Positions 1 through 11,215 of a stretch of 64,000 nt of DNA are shown here, in pieces. Both the position numbers and the translations under genes were made by a program. The notes beneath the pieces are model-generated. The model was not told the origin of the DNA, ran no database searches, and was given only the letters and a program-made list of their open reading frames with translations. Position 1 is the first letter of the stretch. Every line of letters begins with the position of its first letter. The stretch lies in NCBI RefSeq assembly GCF_958979055.1, contig NC_084894.1, forward strand, positions 7,756,501 to 7,820,500, in the 5' to 3' direction. Origin of the DNA: Alnus glutinosa. Its lineage: Eukaryota > Streptophyta > Magnoliopsida > Fagales > Betulaceae.

Positions 1-2330
1 AATTCTATATTATCACGGGTTCGCTATTCTTTTCTTTTTTTATTGTTCTCTTATTTTTGTTATGCGGTAGTAAAAATTATTATTGAATAAAATAACAAAT
101 AAAAGTACATGTAATATCCAATGGTAATTTTTACCACCACGTTAGGAAGTGAACATTTGAAAGTACGTGTATACATCATTTCTCATAAATAGCAACATAG
201 CACGCTTTCATTAAGTAATTATAAAGTATTTATTTCTATATCAATAATCAATATACTTATGAAATGTTAGAATATAGTATATGGTTCCATAGCAGGATTG
301 ATTGTAATCAAGTTTGATGGTAATCAAATAATTTTAATTTGATTTCCATACTTATCTTTAGTTTTACCTACCCCAATTGTCTTATAAATAAGAGTGTTTT
401 GTTTTGTTATAAATTTCATCAAAGAATAAGAGTAAGATGTAGTCATTTTGGGTTCTTCCTTGGTGATGAATGTAGGTATCTAACACCGAACCACCCGTAA
501 ATCTTTGTCTTTGCTTTCTCTTTTTTCTTCTGTTTTTGTATTTAATTTTTCATTACATTATAAGTTTCTTCATGGTATCCGATTCATTGGCTAATGCCAG
601 TATATGATCCCAAATGGCCCTGTTGACTCCCACCTTCGTTTTTTCCCTTTTTCCGACGGTGCCTCTCTCCCAGGACTCTCACCGTCATTCAAAAACCTTT
701 TATGACCCCTAAACGAAGTCGTTTAGCTCCTTTTATCTTTACTGTTCTTTTTTAAAAAAACAAATAAAAAAAAAAAAAAAAACTTGATCTCCATCTTAAT
801 TTGGATGCAAGTAATCTTCTTAAAGTTAAATCTTGGATTAATGTATGTTTGGGTGATTCGCTATTTTTCAAATATTGTTTTTCAAATATCAAATTCTACT
901 CAGATTTTATCCAATTTTTTCTAATTTTGTGTCAGATTTTCTAAACCATCAAAACATAATTTAAAAAAACAAATTTTTTCAGTATTCGTAATTTTTCAAA
1001 AAATCACACCCTAACGAAAATTCTATATATAGATTTTGGATTAGGTACTACAAATAAAAAAACCTAGTATGTGGAATGTAGTAAATCAGTAACAATGAAA
1101 ATAAGTATTGATCGTGGAAAGATTGTAAAACTTGATGGTCAATGTTTATATTACATACAAATGCATACACACATTCGATTTAGTTTGAATTTATACGAAC
1201 TTTATTTACTAGCTTAAGTCGAGCCGAGTCTATGCAAGTTTATGATCACTTCCATTGCTAATTGAATCAAAATTAGTGTTCACCTTGCTCATTAATTGAC
1301 TAAATGATCATATCCGAGATTGAGGAGTGGAACTCGAATTTTGTTCAATTGTTCATGAACAATTCAGTTCATTTCCATCCCTACATTCATCCGATCTCAA
1401 AATACAAATTGTTCCCACTAGTATTTCCTGCCTAAAACAATTTTATTTTATTTTTATTTTTCTGATAAAAACATCTCCAGTAGCTTGCAAATCCAGATTT
1501 ACTTATTTTTGTCCACGTACTTAACGGGCAACAAAAATGTGAGAAACCAACTTAATTAATATGATTGGAAACGTGCAGAAGACTCTCAGCTAGCTTTCAG
1601 CCAAAACCAGAAATTTAAAGACTAGTAAATTTCCTACTTTTATTTTAAGGATAAACCCAACCCTATCCATATGGCATATATATATATATATACCTGATCG
1701 ATCTGGCTCTTAATTAGCCTTAAAAATTTTGGACCATCCACACATAAAAGATTGCGGTTTCATGTGTGAAATTGACCCACAAAAACAAAACATTTGACGA
1801 TCGACGCTCATTTTCTATAATGAACATACGAATGATACCGTTCTGTGTGGGAAATGGGGAAATGTGTTCTAATTCTGTCGATCGACGTACTTGTTGGACT
1901 TTGGAATTTTAGTAGTTTTGACTGAGAGACCCAAAAGCAACAAAGCATCCCTAAATATCCAGGCACAGAATTCCCACTACCTGACCTTTCTGCTCTGGTT
2001 CCTGGTTAAGCTGTGCGCTCCCAAAATATCTTTCATGTGTGTCGACATCGATACGTACTTTGGTCTACAATATGTAACATGTTCCACAGATATTTCTGAC
2101 CTGAAGAGAACGGCGGACATTAATTTCCTCTTTCAAGATATATATATATTTTTTTTTTAAAAGGTTGGTCTAGGGTTTAAACCGTACAAGTTCTTTATAT
2201 TAAGTCTCTAATTTTATTCAAAAAATAATCTTTAAATCTGAAGTTTGATTTTCTTCTGCCTCAGTGAGTTGGAGGAATATAATTCCTATAACTTAGTTTG
2301 TAAAAAAATTATATCTATTTAAACACTATT
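1..2330. other. AT-rich intergenic DNA, no gene seen
   Basis: No open frame here has a recognisable domain or plausible exon structure. The stretch holds homopolymer runs (A-run near 765-782), a short TA repeat near 1676-1692 and general AT-rich sequence. The short frames at 1327-1524 and 1891-2160 show no family resemblance and I treat them as chance. Confidence 0.6.
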
Positions 2331-2339
2331 TGCATTAGT

Positions 2340-2695
2340 TTACTCTTAGTAAGACTGACAATTTTTTACACGACTCGTGAACTTGACACAAATCCAACAC
2401 AAAATTAAAAAGGTTAACCCGTTTAATCAAATGGATTGGATTAGGGTTGACCTATATAGTCTTATACCTATGATTCGATACGATCTGAACCTGACATATT
2501 AATTAATGGCAGGCAATTTTGGAAATGACCTGCGAACCCGTCACGAACCCAATACAAAATTAGAGGGTTATAATTGAGGAGTTTGACTCGTTTAATTAAA
2601 TTGGCCGTTTAGTGTTAACCTATATAATTTTATACTCATACTTCAACACAGCACGCTTTGAACCCGACATGTGAACACGAAGTGCCACCCCTAAC
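2340..2695. repeat. Dispersed repeat, two imperfect copies in tandem (GACACG/AACCCG type)
   Basis: Two diverged copies of about 170 bp follow each other (about 2345-2510 and 2515-2690). Each has the order 'acacgac..gaac..gacac', 'caaaatta', a 'ttaacccgttt/gactcgttt' block, 'acctatata' and 'cgaacctgacat/gaacccgacatgtg'. The same family recurs in the other orientation near 22000-22285 and as a short piece near 32380-32520. The composition resembles a common non-autonomous plant DNA transposon, but I see no clear ends or target duplication, so the class is an inference. Confidence 0.5.
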
Positions 2696-2699
2696 TCTT

Positions 2700-3175
2700 A
2701 GCATTTCTAATAGCCTCATCAAAATAGTTTTTTAGTTATTTTGGTGAGCCAATTTGATGAAAACACTAAAAAGTCACTCCCAGCAGCCTCATCATTTTAA
2801 CCAAAAAGTTTTGATGAGTGAAATTACTCACCAATTCTGATGAGTAATATTCACTCACTAATTTTGTTTCACCTTTCTCTCTCACATGATTAGCACATTT
2901 TTTTTCCTTTTTTCTCTCATTTTCTTCTCTCATCTCCCATTTCTCTCACACGATAATGTCCTTATTTCATGGACATGAATGATTCTTTGTAAAAAGATTA
3001 AATAGGGAAAGAATAACAAAATATGAAAAAATATTATTTAAATAGAATAGTGATAATAAATAGTTAAAATGGTGAGTCTGTTGAGAGAATTTTAAAAAAG
3101 TGGCTCACCAGAATATAGAAAAGTGATTTTTAGTTATTTTGATGAGTAAAATTTGATGAGACTACTAAAAATACT
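2700..3175. mobile_element. MITE with terminal inverted repeats ('agcatttctaatagcctcatc' type)
   Basis: The left end (from about 2700) and the reverse complement of the right end (to about 3175) match over roughly 50 bases: agcatttctaatagcctcat against agtatttttagtagtctcat, followed in both by a tract with 'agttattttggtgag/aaataactaaaaat' words. The interior is AT-rich, has internal 'gatgag/ctcatc' repeats and codes for nothing. Length near 475 bp and TIRs fit a MITE. I could not find a clean target duplication. Confidence 0.6.
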
Positions 3176-4483
3176 CTTGGTTCTTAAAATGGATGGGACA
3201 AATTCTTAGTTGGTTAATTAGTTCCTGCTTTAGTTTGCTTGGAATCTCCCCTTTTGTAGTAGTTTTTATGTGTTATTAATGATTTTCTATATTCAATTCA
3301 TTCTTAACTATCCCAAAAAAAGGGAAAAAAAAAGAAGAAGAAAAAAAAAGGGGGGTCATCTAATATTATTATGGCAATATATCTGGCTAAAGTTTGTCAA
3401 CCTAAGGTTCGTCTTATATAGACTGATCGTTCCTTTTCCCACCTATTAAAAGCTATGATATATATCAAGTTATCAACAGAGAACAGAATAAAAAAATGCG
3501 AAAAATTAAAATAAAATAAAATAAACCAGTTGATCGGATATTTTTTTTTGGGGCAAGTTAACCTAGTTGATCAGTTGCATGCCTGACGTACATATAAGAC
3601 AAAACTTGGGTTGATAAAATGTAGATATCAATTAATAAGCATCATAATCATATATAATTAAAAGCTTAATAAATACTCAAATTGCGATTGATTTAATGCC
3701 ACCAATAATACAAAAATACGAGTAATAATAATAAAGACTTTTAGCTTATATGAAAGTGCTATCTAGCTAGTTAGCTAGTTCAGTATATATATATATTTGT
3801 CATCGATTTTTTTATTTTTTGCGTTACAGAAATGATCCACGTGTGTGGATGGTCATTTCCTTAATTAATTGTTAAAAAGAAAGTTCAAACTCACATGTTG
3901 AATTGAAGGAGTCTTTGCGAGTGAAACGACTTCATGAGTTTAAAAATTGAAAGAAAGGAAAAAAGAAGTAATATCTGAAAGGCATGAAAGGCCAATATAT
4001 TTGAAAGGGTCAATTTCTTCTAAAATTTAAGAAATAAAAATTAGACGATGGAGCATGCATGAATATATAATATATATATTTGAAATAAAATAGTGTATCG
4101 ATCTTTAGTAAAAAGTTGAATTGGGGTACGTGTCATACTAGCTCGTAATTTTTACAAGAAAGTAATGTGAAAACTGAAAAATTTTGTATATTAGGCACAA
4201 GCTAGTTGAAATATTTATCAGATTTCATGATCGAGATATGGAATAATGGGAAAATCACACTTAATTAATCACGCGCGCAGAAATGACTTCCTTTTTACAC
4301 TTAACCTAGCTAGCTCCCCAACTTAAAAGAAGTGAAATTTTACCTTCTCAAACTATCACTTTGTTGTAAATTATGTATGTTCTCTATCGGCTTTAATTTC
4401 GGCATTAAAATAGACAGAATATTGGCACATGTGATGCACATGCACATGCTATTTTTTTTTCTTCTTAAAATACCCTAATTACT

Positions 4484-4528
<45 letters not shown>

Positions 4529-4956
4529 AAGAAAAATAAAAGGCTCAAGGAGTGGTTGGCCATCACTTTAAGACTAAGGTGATTCGGCTACCCTTTAAAA
4601 TTATTAAGAGATATTAGTAAGGGATCGAGTGGTAGAACCACCTCCGACACTCAAATCTAAGGGGTGGTTTGGCCACCTTGAAAGTGAGGTAAGGGGATGG
4701 TTTGACTACCTCTTTAGCCTCTTTTCTGAAATTAATATATAGTTCTTAATAAATTCAAATCATACCACTACAAGAATCTGCCTCATCGGCATCCAGGTGT
4801 TTAGAACTGATCATGAACTCCTAGCTAGCCTTATAATTAACCATGAATTTAATTAAAATGAAAAAATTGAGAATGATGATAATAATTATAATTAAGCTCA
4901 TATAATTATGGCGTTGAATATAAGATTGTCGTAGTTAATTAGTACTTCCTGCATTC

Positions 4957-4999
<43 letters not shown>

Positions 5000-5036
5000 T
5001 TAGACAAATAGACAATATTAATTAGGTGGTCCATAT
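3176..5036. other. Intergenic DNA upstream of the DREB1-like gene
   Basis: No gene seen. It holds an AT microsatellite at 4486-4525, a segment at about 4540-4740 of repeated 'ggtggt/ggccacc' words that can fold back on itself (similar words occur in the element at 22814-23339), and a long T-run followed by an A-run at about 4961-5000. Confidence 0.55.
4486..4525. repeat. (AT)n microsatellite
   Basis: About 20 uninterrupted AT units, inside intergenic DNA about 800 bp upstream of the DREB1-like start codon. Confidence 0.95.
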
Positions 5037-5182
5037 ATGGAGATGGCCGGACTCAGCAGAATCATACGTTGGAGTTATCAATTAAATTATCAATTTGGGG
5101 TATCAAAATGGGGACCATTAATTTTTCCCAATTCACACATGCATGCAATGCTCTTTCAAATCCTCTCGATGCCCTCACTTTT

Positions 5183-5188
5183 CACGTG
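5183..5188. promoter_or_regulatory. G-box CACGTG upstream of the DREB1-like gene
   Basis: A perfect CACGTG palindrome followed by TC (the ABRE-type CACGTGTC) lies 137 bp before the chosen ATG. G-boxes are bound by bZIP and bHLH factors and are known in promoters of CBF/DREB1 genes. Whether it is in the promoter or the 5' UTR depends on the unknown transcription start, so function is inferred. Confidence 0.4.
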
Positions 5189-5324
5189 TCCACCCGCGTG
5201 TTCCTCGTGTTCTTTTTTCTCTTTTTATCACCCCCACTCTCCAGGACTCTCTCTAATTCCTAAACCCTTCTTCACACTTCTCTCTCTGAAACACAAACAA
5301 GTACGTACACACGCTTTGATATTC

Positions 5325-6047
5325 ATGGATCAGTTTGAGGTTGATCAGTCGTTATCTTCATCATCTTCGTCGTCTTCATCTTCTTGCTTGTGCCAACCTC
5401 CTCCATGCAGCCCAAGGAATAACCCTAATTCTCCATCACAAGCGTCGTCAGTACTAGTACTGTCGTCACGTGCATCCCACAAGCGGAAAGCCGGAAGAAA
5501 GAAGTTCAAAGAGACGCGGCACCCGATATACAGGGGAGTCAGGCAAAGAAATGGCCAGAAATGGGTTTGCGAAGTACGTGAGCCGAACAAGAAGACAAGA
5601 ATATGGGTAGGGACATTTCCCTCCCCGGAAATGGCCGCTAGGGCACATGACGTGGCCGCCTTAGCCCTACAGGGTAGTTTGGCGGTGCTCAATTTTGTTG
5701 ACTCCGCTTGGCTTGTTCCGCGAGCCGAGTCGTCTACACCTAAGGACATACAAGCGGCCGCCTACACTCTTCTGAGAGGTAATATGTGCAGCCAACAAAA
5801 GGTTCTGGAAGCTTCTTTGGTGAACGTGCATTGTCCAGAGTTGGATGTTTTGTGTGGAGAGGGCTCTGAGGAGGTCCCTAAACAGCCTAGGACGACGTTG
5901 TTCTTGGACGAGGAGGCATTGTTCAATATGCCAGGCTTGTTGGACAGCATGGCAGAGGGGCTGATTCTTACCCCACCAGCCATGCGAAGAGGATTTGATT
6001 GGGATGACTGGGCAGAAGGTGACATGGACTTGCCTTTATGGGACTGA
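5325..6047 (+). CDS. DREB1: DREB1/CBF-type AP2/ERF transcription factor, 240 aa
   Basis: Single-exon DNA-binding activator expected to act in the nucleus on DRE/CRT (CCGAC) elements of cold, drought or salt response genes. The AP2 domain covers about residues 68-125 and starts [14 protein letters not shown]81 and E86 sit at the DREB-diagnostic positions 14 and 19. The two CBF signatures flank the domain: [15 protein letters not shown] (residues 53-67) and DSAW (126-129). The usual R after DSAW is L here. The N-terminus has a 10-serine run; the acidic C-terminus has a LILTP block and ends PLWD, like the LWSY-type end of CBFs. I chose the ATG at 5325 because the family starts with a short acidic/Ser N-terminus. 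The frame is open to an ATG at 5037, but those 96 codons look like non-coding leader. AATAAA at 6117-6122 may be the poly(A) signal. Closest to the divergent DREB1D/E/F-like members by its C-terminus (from memory). Confidence 0.93.
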   Translation: MDQFEVDQSLSSSSSSSSSSCLCQPPPCSPRNNPNSPSQASSVLVLSSRASHKRKAGRKKFKETRHPIYRGVRQRNGQKWVCEVREPNKKTRIWVGTFPSPEMAARAHDVAALALQGSLAVLNFVDSAWLVPRAESSTPKDIQAAAYTLLRGNMCSQQKVLEASLVNVHCPELDVLCGEGSEEVPKQPRTTLFLDEEALFNMPGLLDSMAEGLILTPPAMRRGFDWDDWAEGDMDLPLWD

Positions 6048-6525
6048 CTTCTTTTTTTTTTTTTCTTTTTAATTATAATTATAATTAGGTTGCACTGCTG
6101 ATCGAGAGAATAGAGCAATAAAAGTGAAAACTATATATGATTAGAAAAGAGCGACCTCAATTACTGCAAGTATTTTCTGTTTTTTCTTTTTCTTTTTTAA
6201 ATTATTATTATTTATTTATAAATTGACGCGTAAAATTTACATAGCATTTGTCATATCAATTACAAGCTAATTAAATTTGACTGTATTTGATGGAGTAGTC
6301 TCACGTGAACTTATCATAACAGTTTGTAAGTCTACGCAACACACTTACCACACCAGCCACTAAATAATTAAATTGGATTGTAGCTGATATGTTGTGTTGA
6401 GTAGATTTTCATGTAAATTTATAATAATGTTATAATAAAAGCTGTAGTATCCAAAATATTTTTGTCAAGAAAATGGTATGTACTTCCTTAATTATTAAGT
6501 ATAGACTCCATTTGTTTCTATGTAC

Positions 6526-6529
<4 letters not shown>

Positions 6530-6579
<50 letters not shown>
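6530..6579. repeat. Compound (TC)n(TA)n microsatellite
   Basis: About 15 TC units run directly into about 10 TA units. Confidence 0.9.
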
Positions 6580-7062
6580 CTTTTTCTTTTCTTTTTTTAA
6601 TTTTTTAATTTTTTGATGTTTGGTACGATTAAAAATCATGGTCAAAATGATAAAAAATACTTTTGGTCCACCAGAAAAACCTTCTTTAATCTCCATAAAA
6701 TGGTTTCTTTTTTTTTTAAAAAAAAAAACTGTTAATCATTTTCAGAATTTTAACTTCTTCTTCGCACACGCACTCTTTCTCGCAATTCATTCTCCACCAT
6801 TACCAGAGGTCGCTTGCAACTACTACCATCGGAGGTCACCAGAAGTCGTCAAAGGTCACCTGTCAACAATGCTGTTACTCTGATTTTTCGTATGAGCCAA
6901 ACGCCGTGCGAGAAGGAGTTGGTGAGATTACATGAAGTATACGGTACATACATAACCAAACAAGTGCATGTTGTCCATGCAAGTAAGAAAAAACTCGTGC
7001 CTTTCGGAGAAAGTAGTTGTCATTTGTTAATTTGATGGTGGTGAGCAGGTGATTATATATTG

Positions 7063-7175
7063 AGACAAGAGTCACAAAATCTCAAAAGACAAGATTATAA
7101 ACATTCAAGAGACAAGAGTTACAAACGCTCAAGAGACAAGAGTTACAAACGCTCAAGAGACAAAAGTTACAAAAT
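7063..7175. repeat. Tandem repeat, 24-25 bp unit
   Basis: Roughly four imperfect copies of 'caagagacaagagttacaaa(cgct)'; two neighbouring copies near 7107-7158 are almost identical. It ends about 45 bp before the CACTA left terminus. Confidence 0.8.
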
Positions 7176-7427
7176 GATAAATTAGATTTATTGTCGTTGT
7201 TAATGTAAAAGTAGAGGAGACACGACAAAAAAAATTGTGAATACTAACCTAAGGTCAGTAATGTGAAAATGCATTTTTCATGTTAGTAAAACTTAGTAAC
7301 GTGGCTTCAGTAACGCAAAGCTGAGGTTAGTATCCCTAAGGTTGCTAAAATGTGTATTGTAACGTGGAAATCTGACATCGCGTTCCTTGCCAGTGAAAAT
7401 AAATAATGACTTCTAAATTACCAAGTA

Positions 7428-8370
7428 TGTATTCGTGTGCAATAAAATATCTTAAATGCGGAAAATAAAATAGACAAGATATTTGTTGACGAAGTGGAAA
7501 CTCTATGAAGAGAAAAACCACTCTGGGGCTGCCAAACCTAGGATATCCACCATACCGAAGACAAAGCTAGTTACAAGACACTCGTACTGACATACCTCTG
7601 ATGTAGTAGTAATACCTTTTTACTCTGATACGAAGCCTATCGTGAACGCTTTCCAACTAAGTCTTCTACTTGAAAGGGTCTTCAATGAAATCCTTTACCT
7701 TAGGGTCGACCCCTAAGATAGACTTCACACGAAACAAAGAGCACACACCGACAATTGCTCGAAAGCTAGCGAATTTTCAACTCTCCCTAAACACCCTCTC
7801 TAAGCACTATGGAATTTTATATTGAATTCTTACAAATAACAAGCCTAGAGTCATCTATTTATAGGCTTCAGAAAACCTAATTCTAGACAAATTCGAACTC
7901 TAGCTGTGGAGCGTTAGGACCGAAGTTAGTTTCATCCGGACGGTCTTTTACGACCCCTTTTCCAGAATAGTACGATTTTTCCCATAATAGGACCACGTCC
8001 GGACGGCTTGGCTGAGCGTTCGGACGGTCTTCACTGTCACTCTTTTCCGTGTCCGCAAAGGAAACTCGAAATATTCTATAACGCTGGGTAGCATCCGGAC
8101 GTGTTGCCACGCCATCCGGACGTTTGGTAGAATCTTCCTAAATAGTGTCGACTGAAATCCAACTTCATGTCGAACTCAGAGTAGCTTGACCTAGCATCTG
8201 GAAGGTGTTGCTTGGTCGTCCGGACGGCTGTAACGCTGAAGCTTCTAGACACTGAGGGGCGTCTGGACGCCTTTAAAGGCCCGTCCGGACGGTTGCACAA
8301 GAACCGACTGTTCTGATTTGGAAACTACATGGAATCTTCATGGACATCTTCTAGAACCTTGTGACCAACA
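7428..8370 (-). mobile_element. Probable solo LTR (copia-like) nested in the CACTA element
   Basis: Read on the - strand it begins TGTTGGTCACAAGG at 8370, a typical copia LTR start. It has a TATA-type box 'ctataaatag' (about 7855-7865) and a transcribed-looking tract, and ends in AT-rich sequence near 7428-7438. The U3 part is studded with the GC-rich motif gtccggacgg. Coding sequence is absent, so a solo LTR fits. I could not find a matching 5-bp target duplication, so the left end is approximate. Short frames at 7883-8300 are chance frames in the GC-rich part. Confidence 0.55.
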
Positions 8371-8572
8371 CATGGCATGAAATGAGACACTGTCCATATT
8401 ACATGAAGACTCTAAATAGAACCGATAATCCTGTTAAAAAGCAACCGTTACATAAAGTGTTTTTGTTAACCAGAATGTTGGCAATATAAAATACTAATAG
8501 CCAGTAACACGACAAATGTCTCAGATTCTTGAGATCGAGTTTCGTTAAACTGCACGTTATTGAGTTGTTGTA

Positions 8573-9030
8573 ATGTGCAAAGAACAAGTTACTAAAGTGT
8601 TGTAACGCAGAATTAATTTTCATGTTACTGAATTATTGCAACGTGAATATTTTTAGGTTAGTTAATGTTGTAACGCAGAATTAATTATCACGTTACAAAT
8701 TACAGTAACGTGAAGATTGTTAGGTTAGTGTATGTTGTAACGCAAAACTCATCCTCACATTATTGTATTTTCTAACGTGAATATTATTAGGTTAGTATAT
8801 GTTGTAACACATAACTAATCATCACGTTACTGTGGTTTGTAACGTGAATATTGTTAGGTTAGTAAATGTTGTAACGCACAACTAATCCTCACGTTACTGT
8901 ATTTTTTAACGTGAATATTGTTACGTTAGTAGATGTTGTAACGTAAAACTCATCCTTATGTTACTGTGGTTTTGTAACGTGAATATTGTTAGGTTAGTGA
9001 ATGTTGTAACCCACAACTAATTTTCACATG
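8573..9030. repeat. 67-bp subterminal tandem repeat of the CACTA element
   Basis: The word 'aacgtgaa' recurs at 8640, 8707, 8774, 8841, 8908 and 8976, a spacing of 67 (once 68). Each unit also has 'ggttagt..atgttgtaacgc' and '..catcctcacgttactg'. The sequence just before 'aacgtgaa' alternates between 'gtatttt' and 'gtggttt' in the later units, giving a 134-bp higher-order period. Repeats of this kind are binding sites for the element-encoded protein in CACTA transposons; binding here is inferred. Confidence 0.9.
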
Positions 9031-9053
9031 CTCCGATCCCCAATGACCCTGTC

Positions 9054-9688
9054 GCATCAGATACCATCACTGAAGGGACGGTGTGCTGGTTTCCACGCGA
9101 TGCGTATGCCATTGCGTTTGGGAATAAGCCCGAGTACTCGGGTAGGGTTAGAGGGGTTGGAAAAAATGTTAGGCCTGTCCCGGGGACGGCGCAGACATAC
9201 TATACCCCCACAAAGGGACGATCTCAACGTCTTAGGCACTCCACCCAGTCCTCTCAAGAAGAAATCAATCAAGCTTGCACTTTAATCATTGAGGCTGAAC
9301 GGAGATCATGCGTAGTTGAGATTGAGGCTGCTCTTCAGGCTCAAAAGGGAAGGCAAGCAGCCGAGATTCAGTTGGTTTTAGAGACAGAGAGCAAGGCTTA
9401 AGAGGAACGGTTCGTTTGAGACACAATACCTCGATGGCCGCATCCTCTCAATATACCCTCCCGCGTGTCACAGGTGATACACCTCACTAGCTTGTGAGAT
9501 CGTCTGTGGGTATTATATCATATTGCTTGTTAACTTTGTTTTCTTTTTTATTATTATTATTTTTTTTTTTGTCATTCGTAGGTGCTACGGTTCAACCTGA
9601 TACGGTTCCAGAACATGGAGCTGCCAATACGAGTCAGACGAGAGCTGTTGATGTAGATAGTCGTGATCAACCCACCCCTCCAAAATAG
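9054..9688 (+). pseudogene. CACTA transposase C-terminal remnant
   Basis: The open frame at 9081-9401 encodes DAYAIAFGNKPEYSGRVRGVG and a following Lys/Gln/Glu-rich tail with 'SQEEINQACTL', resembling the C-terminal 'FGxxxxGRVRGVG' region of Ptta/En/Spm plant transposases. A second short exon-like piece follows an acceptor at about 9581 and ends with a stop at 9686-9688. The main transposase body is not found upstream; only subterminal repeats are there. The piece is therefore a fragment and cannot encode a working enzyme. Confidence 0.65.
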
Positions 9689-10209
9689 TTGTATTTTTTT
9701 TTTAAAAAAAAAAAAAAAAAAAAAAACAATAGTTTTATTTTTTGAGTAGAGACTGAATGATTTGTATATATGACAAGGTTGATTGTATTTTGTTACTGTA
9801 ATTAGTGTTTTGATTTTTAATGATTATGTTTGACAATCAATGTAAATATATCAACCACGAAATATAAATATGGGATAAAAAATACTTAAAAATTATAAAA
9901 AAGGCTAAAATATATACTTTGTAATTATTAGTAACATGGGTAAATCGTCATGTTACTATACTAGTAACGTGATAATTTGTCAGGCAAGTATAATTGTCTC
10001 AAGAAATCGTGGGAAAAATTGCGCGTGCTCAACTTTTTAGAAACGTGAGAAAACGCCACGTTAGTGAAATACTAACGTGCGATTCCTTGCACATTACAGA
10101 AAGGTACTAACGTGATGTGTTTCACGTAAGTAAAAAAATTTTCAGTAACGTGCAATTAACATCACGTTAGTATTTTTATATTAATAATAACGTGCTATTG
10201 TTTGCACGT
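9689..10209. other. CACTA non-coding interior with further subterminal motifs
   Basis: A T-run/A-run pair at about 9690-9727 is followed by AT-rich sequence. From about 9920 to 10210 the 'aacgtg/cacgtta' motifs return in both orientations, like the two ends. This second internal block may mark an internal deletion or an older nested CACTA end. Confidence 0.6.
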
Positions 10210-10350
10210 TATTGAAACTCTTCTTCTTCCTCGCAACCGTCTGGCTTTCCCGGGATATATCTCGATCATCTCTCTCTCTCCTCTCTACCTACGCCTTTCT
10301 GTCTCATCTCTATCTCTGGCATCACTCGTTCGACTACCGGTTAATCAAGG
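10210..10350 (+). other. Exon-like leader, possible 5' UTR of the captured F-box gene
   Basis: Sharply different from its AT-rich surroundings: a CT-rich, moderately GC tract ending 'ggttaatcaag' before 'gtatat', a usable donor. The next host-like acceptor, 'cattatag' just before the F-box ATG at 13464, would close an intron now split by the TIR element at 10640-12979. The pairing is inference; no transcript evidence. Confidence 0.3.
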
Positions 10351-11215
10351 TATATATCTTTTCTTTTCTTTTTTGATGAATAAATAGAACTATATATTAT
10401 TAACAAATGAATCAACGTATTGTACAGAGTAATCAACAAAACACCAAAAACACATGCATTACAAACAGAGATGTACTCTGTGGAAACAACCAGAACTCTT
10501 TAACATCAAAACCATACAAGAGTTTCAACAACAAACTGAAACTAACTCAGTTATCTCGATCAACATGTACACTAGTTTTGTTTTTATTTGGTTTTTTTCC
10601 TATATATATGTGCTTTTTGTTGATTGTTGAATATTTTTAAGGGTTAAATACAATTTAGCCCCCCAAACTATCATCCTTTCTCCAAATGGCCTCCGAACTA
10701 CCAATGCTTATACTCAGGCCCCCCAAATTACCAATTGCTTTTTTTTTGCCCCCTCCGTCAGTTTATGCTGTCTAAGTTGATGAAAAACACTACATGTGCA
10801 CGACACGTGACTCTGAAGGACAAGAAAATCTGCAAATGCCCTTAATTTTAACATTGAAATTACTAGATTGCCCTTCTTGAGAAAAACACGTGTATGAGTG
10901 GTTTAGGGACAGAATATTGCGAAAATGCCATTTGACCCATTCGTCTTCTGATTCATCTTCATCGCTTCGCGATTCCACCACCAGAGCTCTGAATGAGACC
11001 TCCCAAATGACCCAATGTCGTTGCGCTCGGACGCTCCAGCCGAGATCTCTCCGGAGTTCGGCCTTCTGGATTAGGTATCAACGTGGTGGGTGTTCTGGGT
11101 GTCGATGTGTGAGTTCTTTGCAACATGTGATGATTGTGCTTGGGTATCGGTGGTCTGATGTGTTCTTGTTGGCCTTCCACTGTTGTTCTGTTTGTGATGC
11201 TTGAAGCAAGTCAAG

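Larger units (their letters stand above)
6048..7217. other. 3' flank of the DREB1-like gene, intergenic
   Basis: No further gene seen. It contains the compound TC/TA microsatellite listed separately and, at about 7063-7175, four imperfect tandem copies of a 24-25 bp unit (caagagacaagagttacaaa-type) directly before the CACTA left end. Confidence 0.6.

Noticed and set aside
2700..3175. Target duplication of the MITE
   Set aside because: 'ctctta' and 'tcttgg' flanks are similar but do not give an exact repeat at matching TIR ends.
5037..5324. N-terminal extension of the DREB1-like frame by 96 residues
   Set aside because: The extension is low-complexity leader sequence (Phe/Ser-rich translation, CT-rich DNA), unlike family members, which start shortly before the AGRKKF signature.
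5345..6118. Frames on the - strand over the DREB1-like gene
   Set aside because: Shadow frames of the + strand gene, with Asp/Glu runs from the reversed serine tract.
7883..8300. Two - strand frames rich in RPDxT words
   Set aside because: The repeated words are translations of the gtccggacgg motif in an LTR-like element.
7391..8420. Clean target duplication for the LTR-like insertion
   Set aside because: Tried several TG/CA ends; the flanking five bases (e.g. catgg on the right) have no match on the left, so ends remain approximate.
8573..9030. Regularly spaced repeats resembling a CRISPR array
   Set aside because: The units are contiguous 67-bp repeats without unique spacers, lie at a CACTA transposon end and are in plant DNA.
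9057..9272. Frame on the - strand and at 9028-9285 on the + strand
   Set aside because: Shadow frames of the transposase fragment at 9081-9401, which alone has family motifs.
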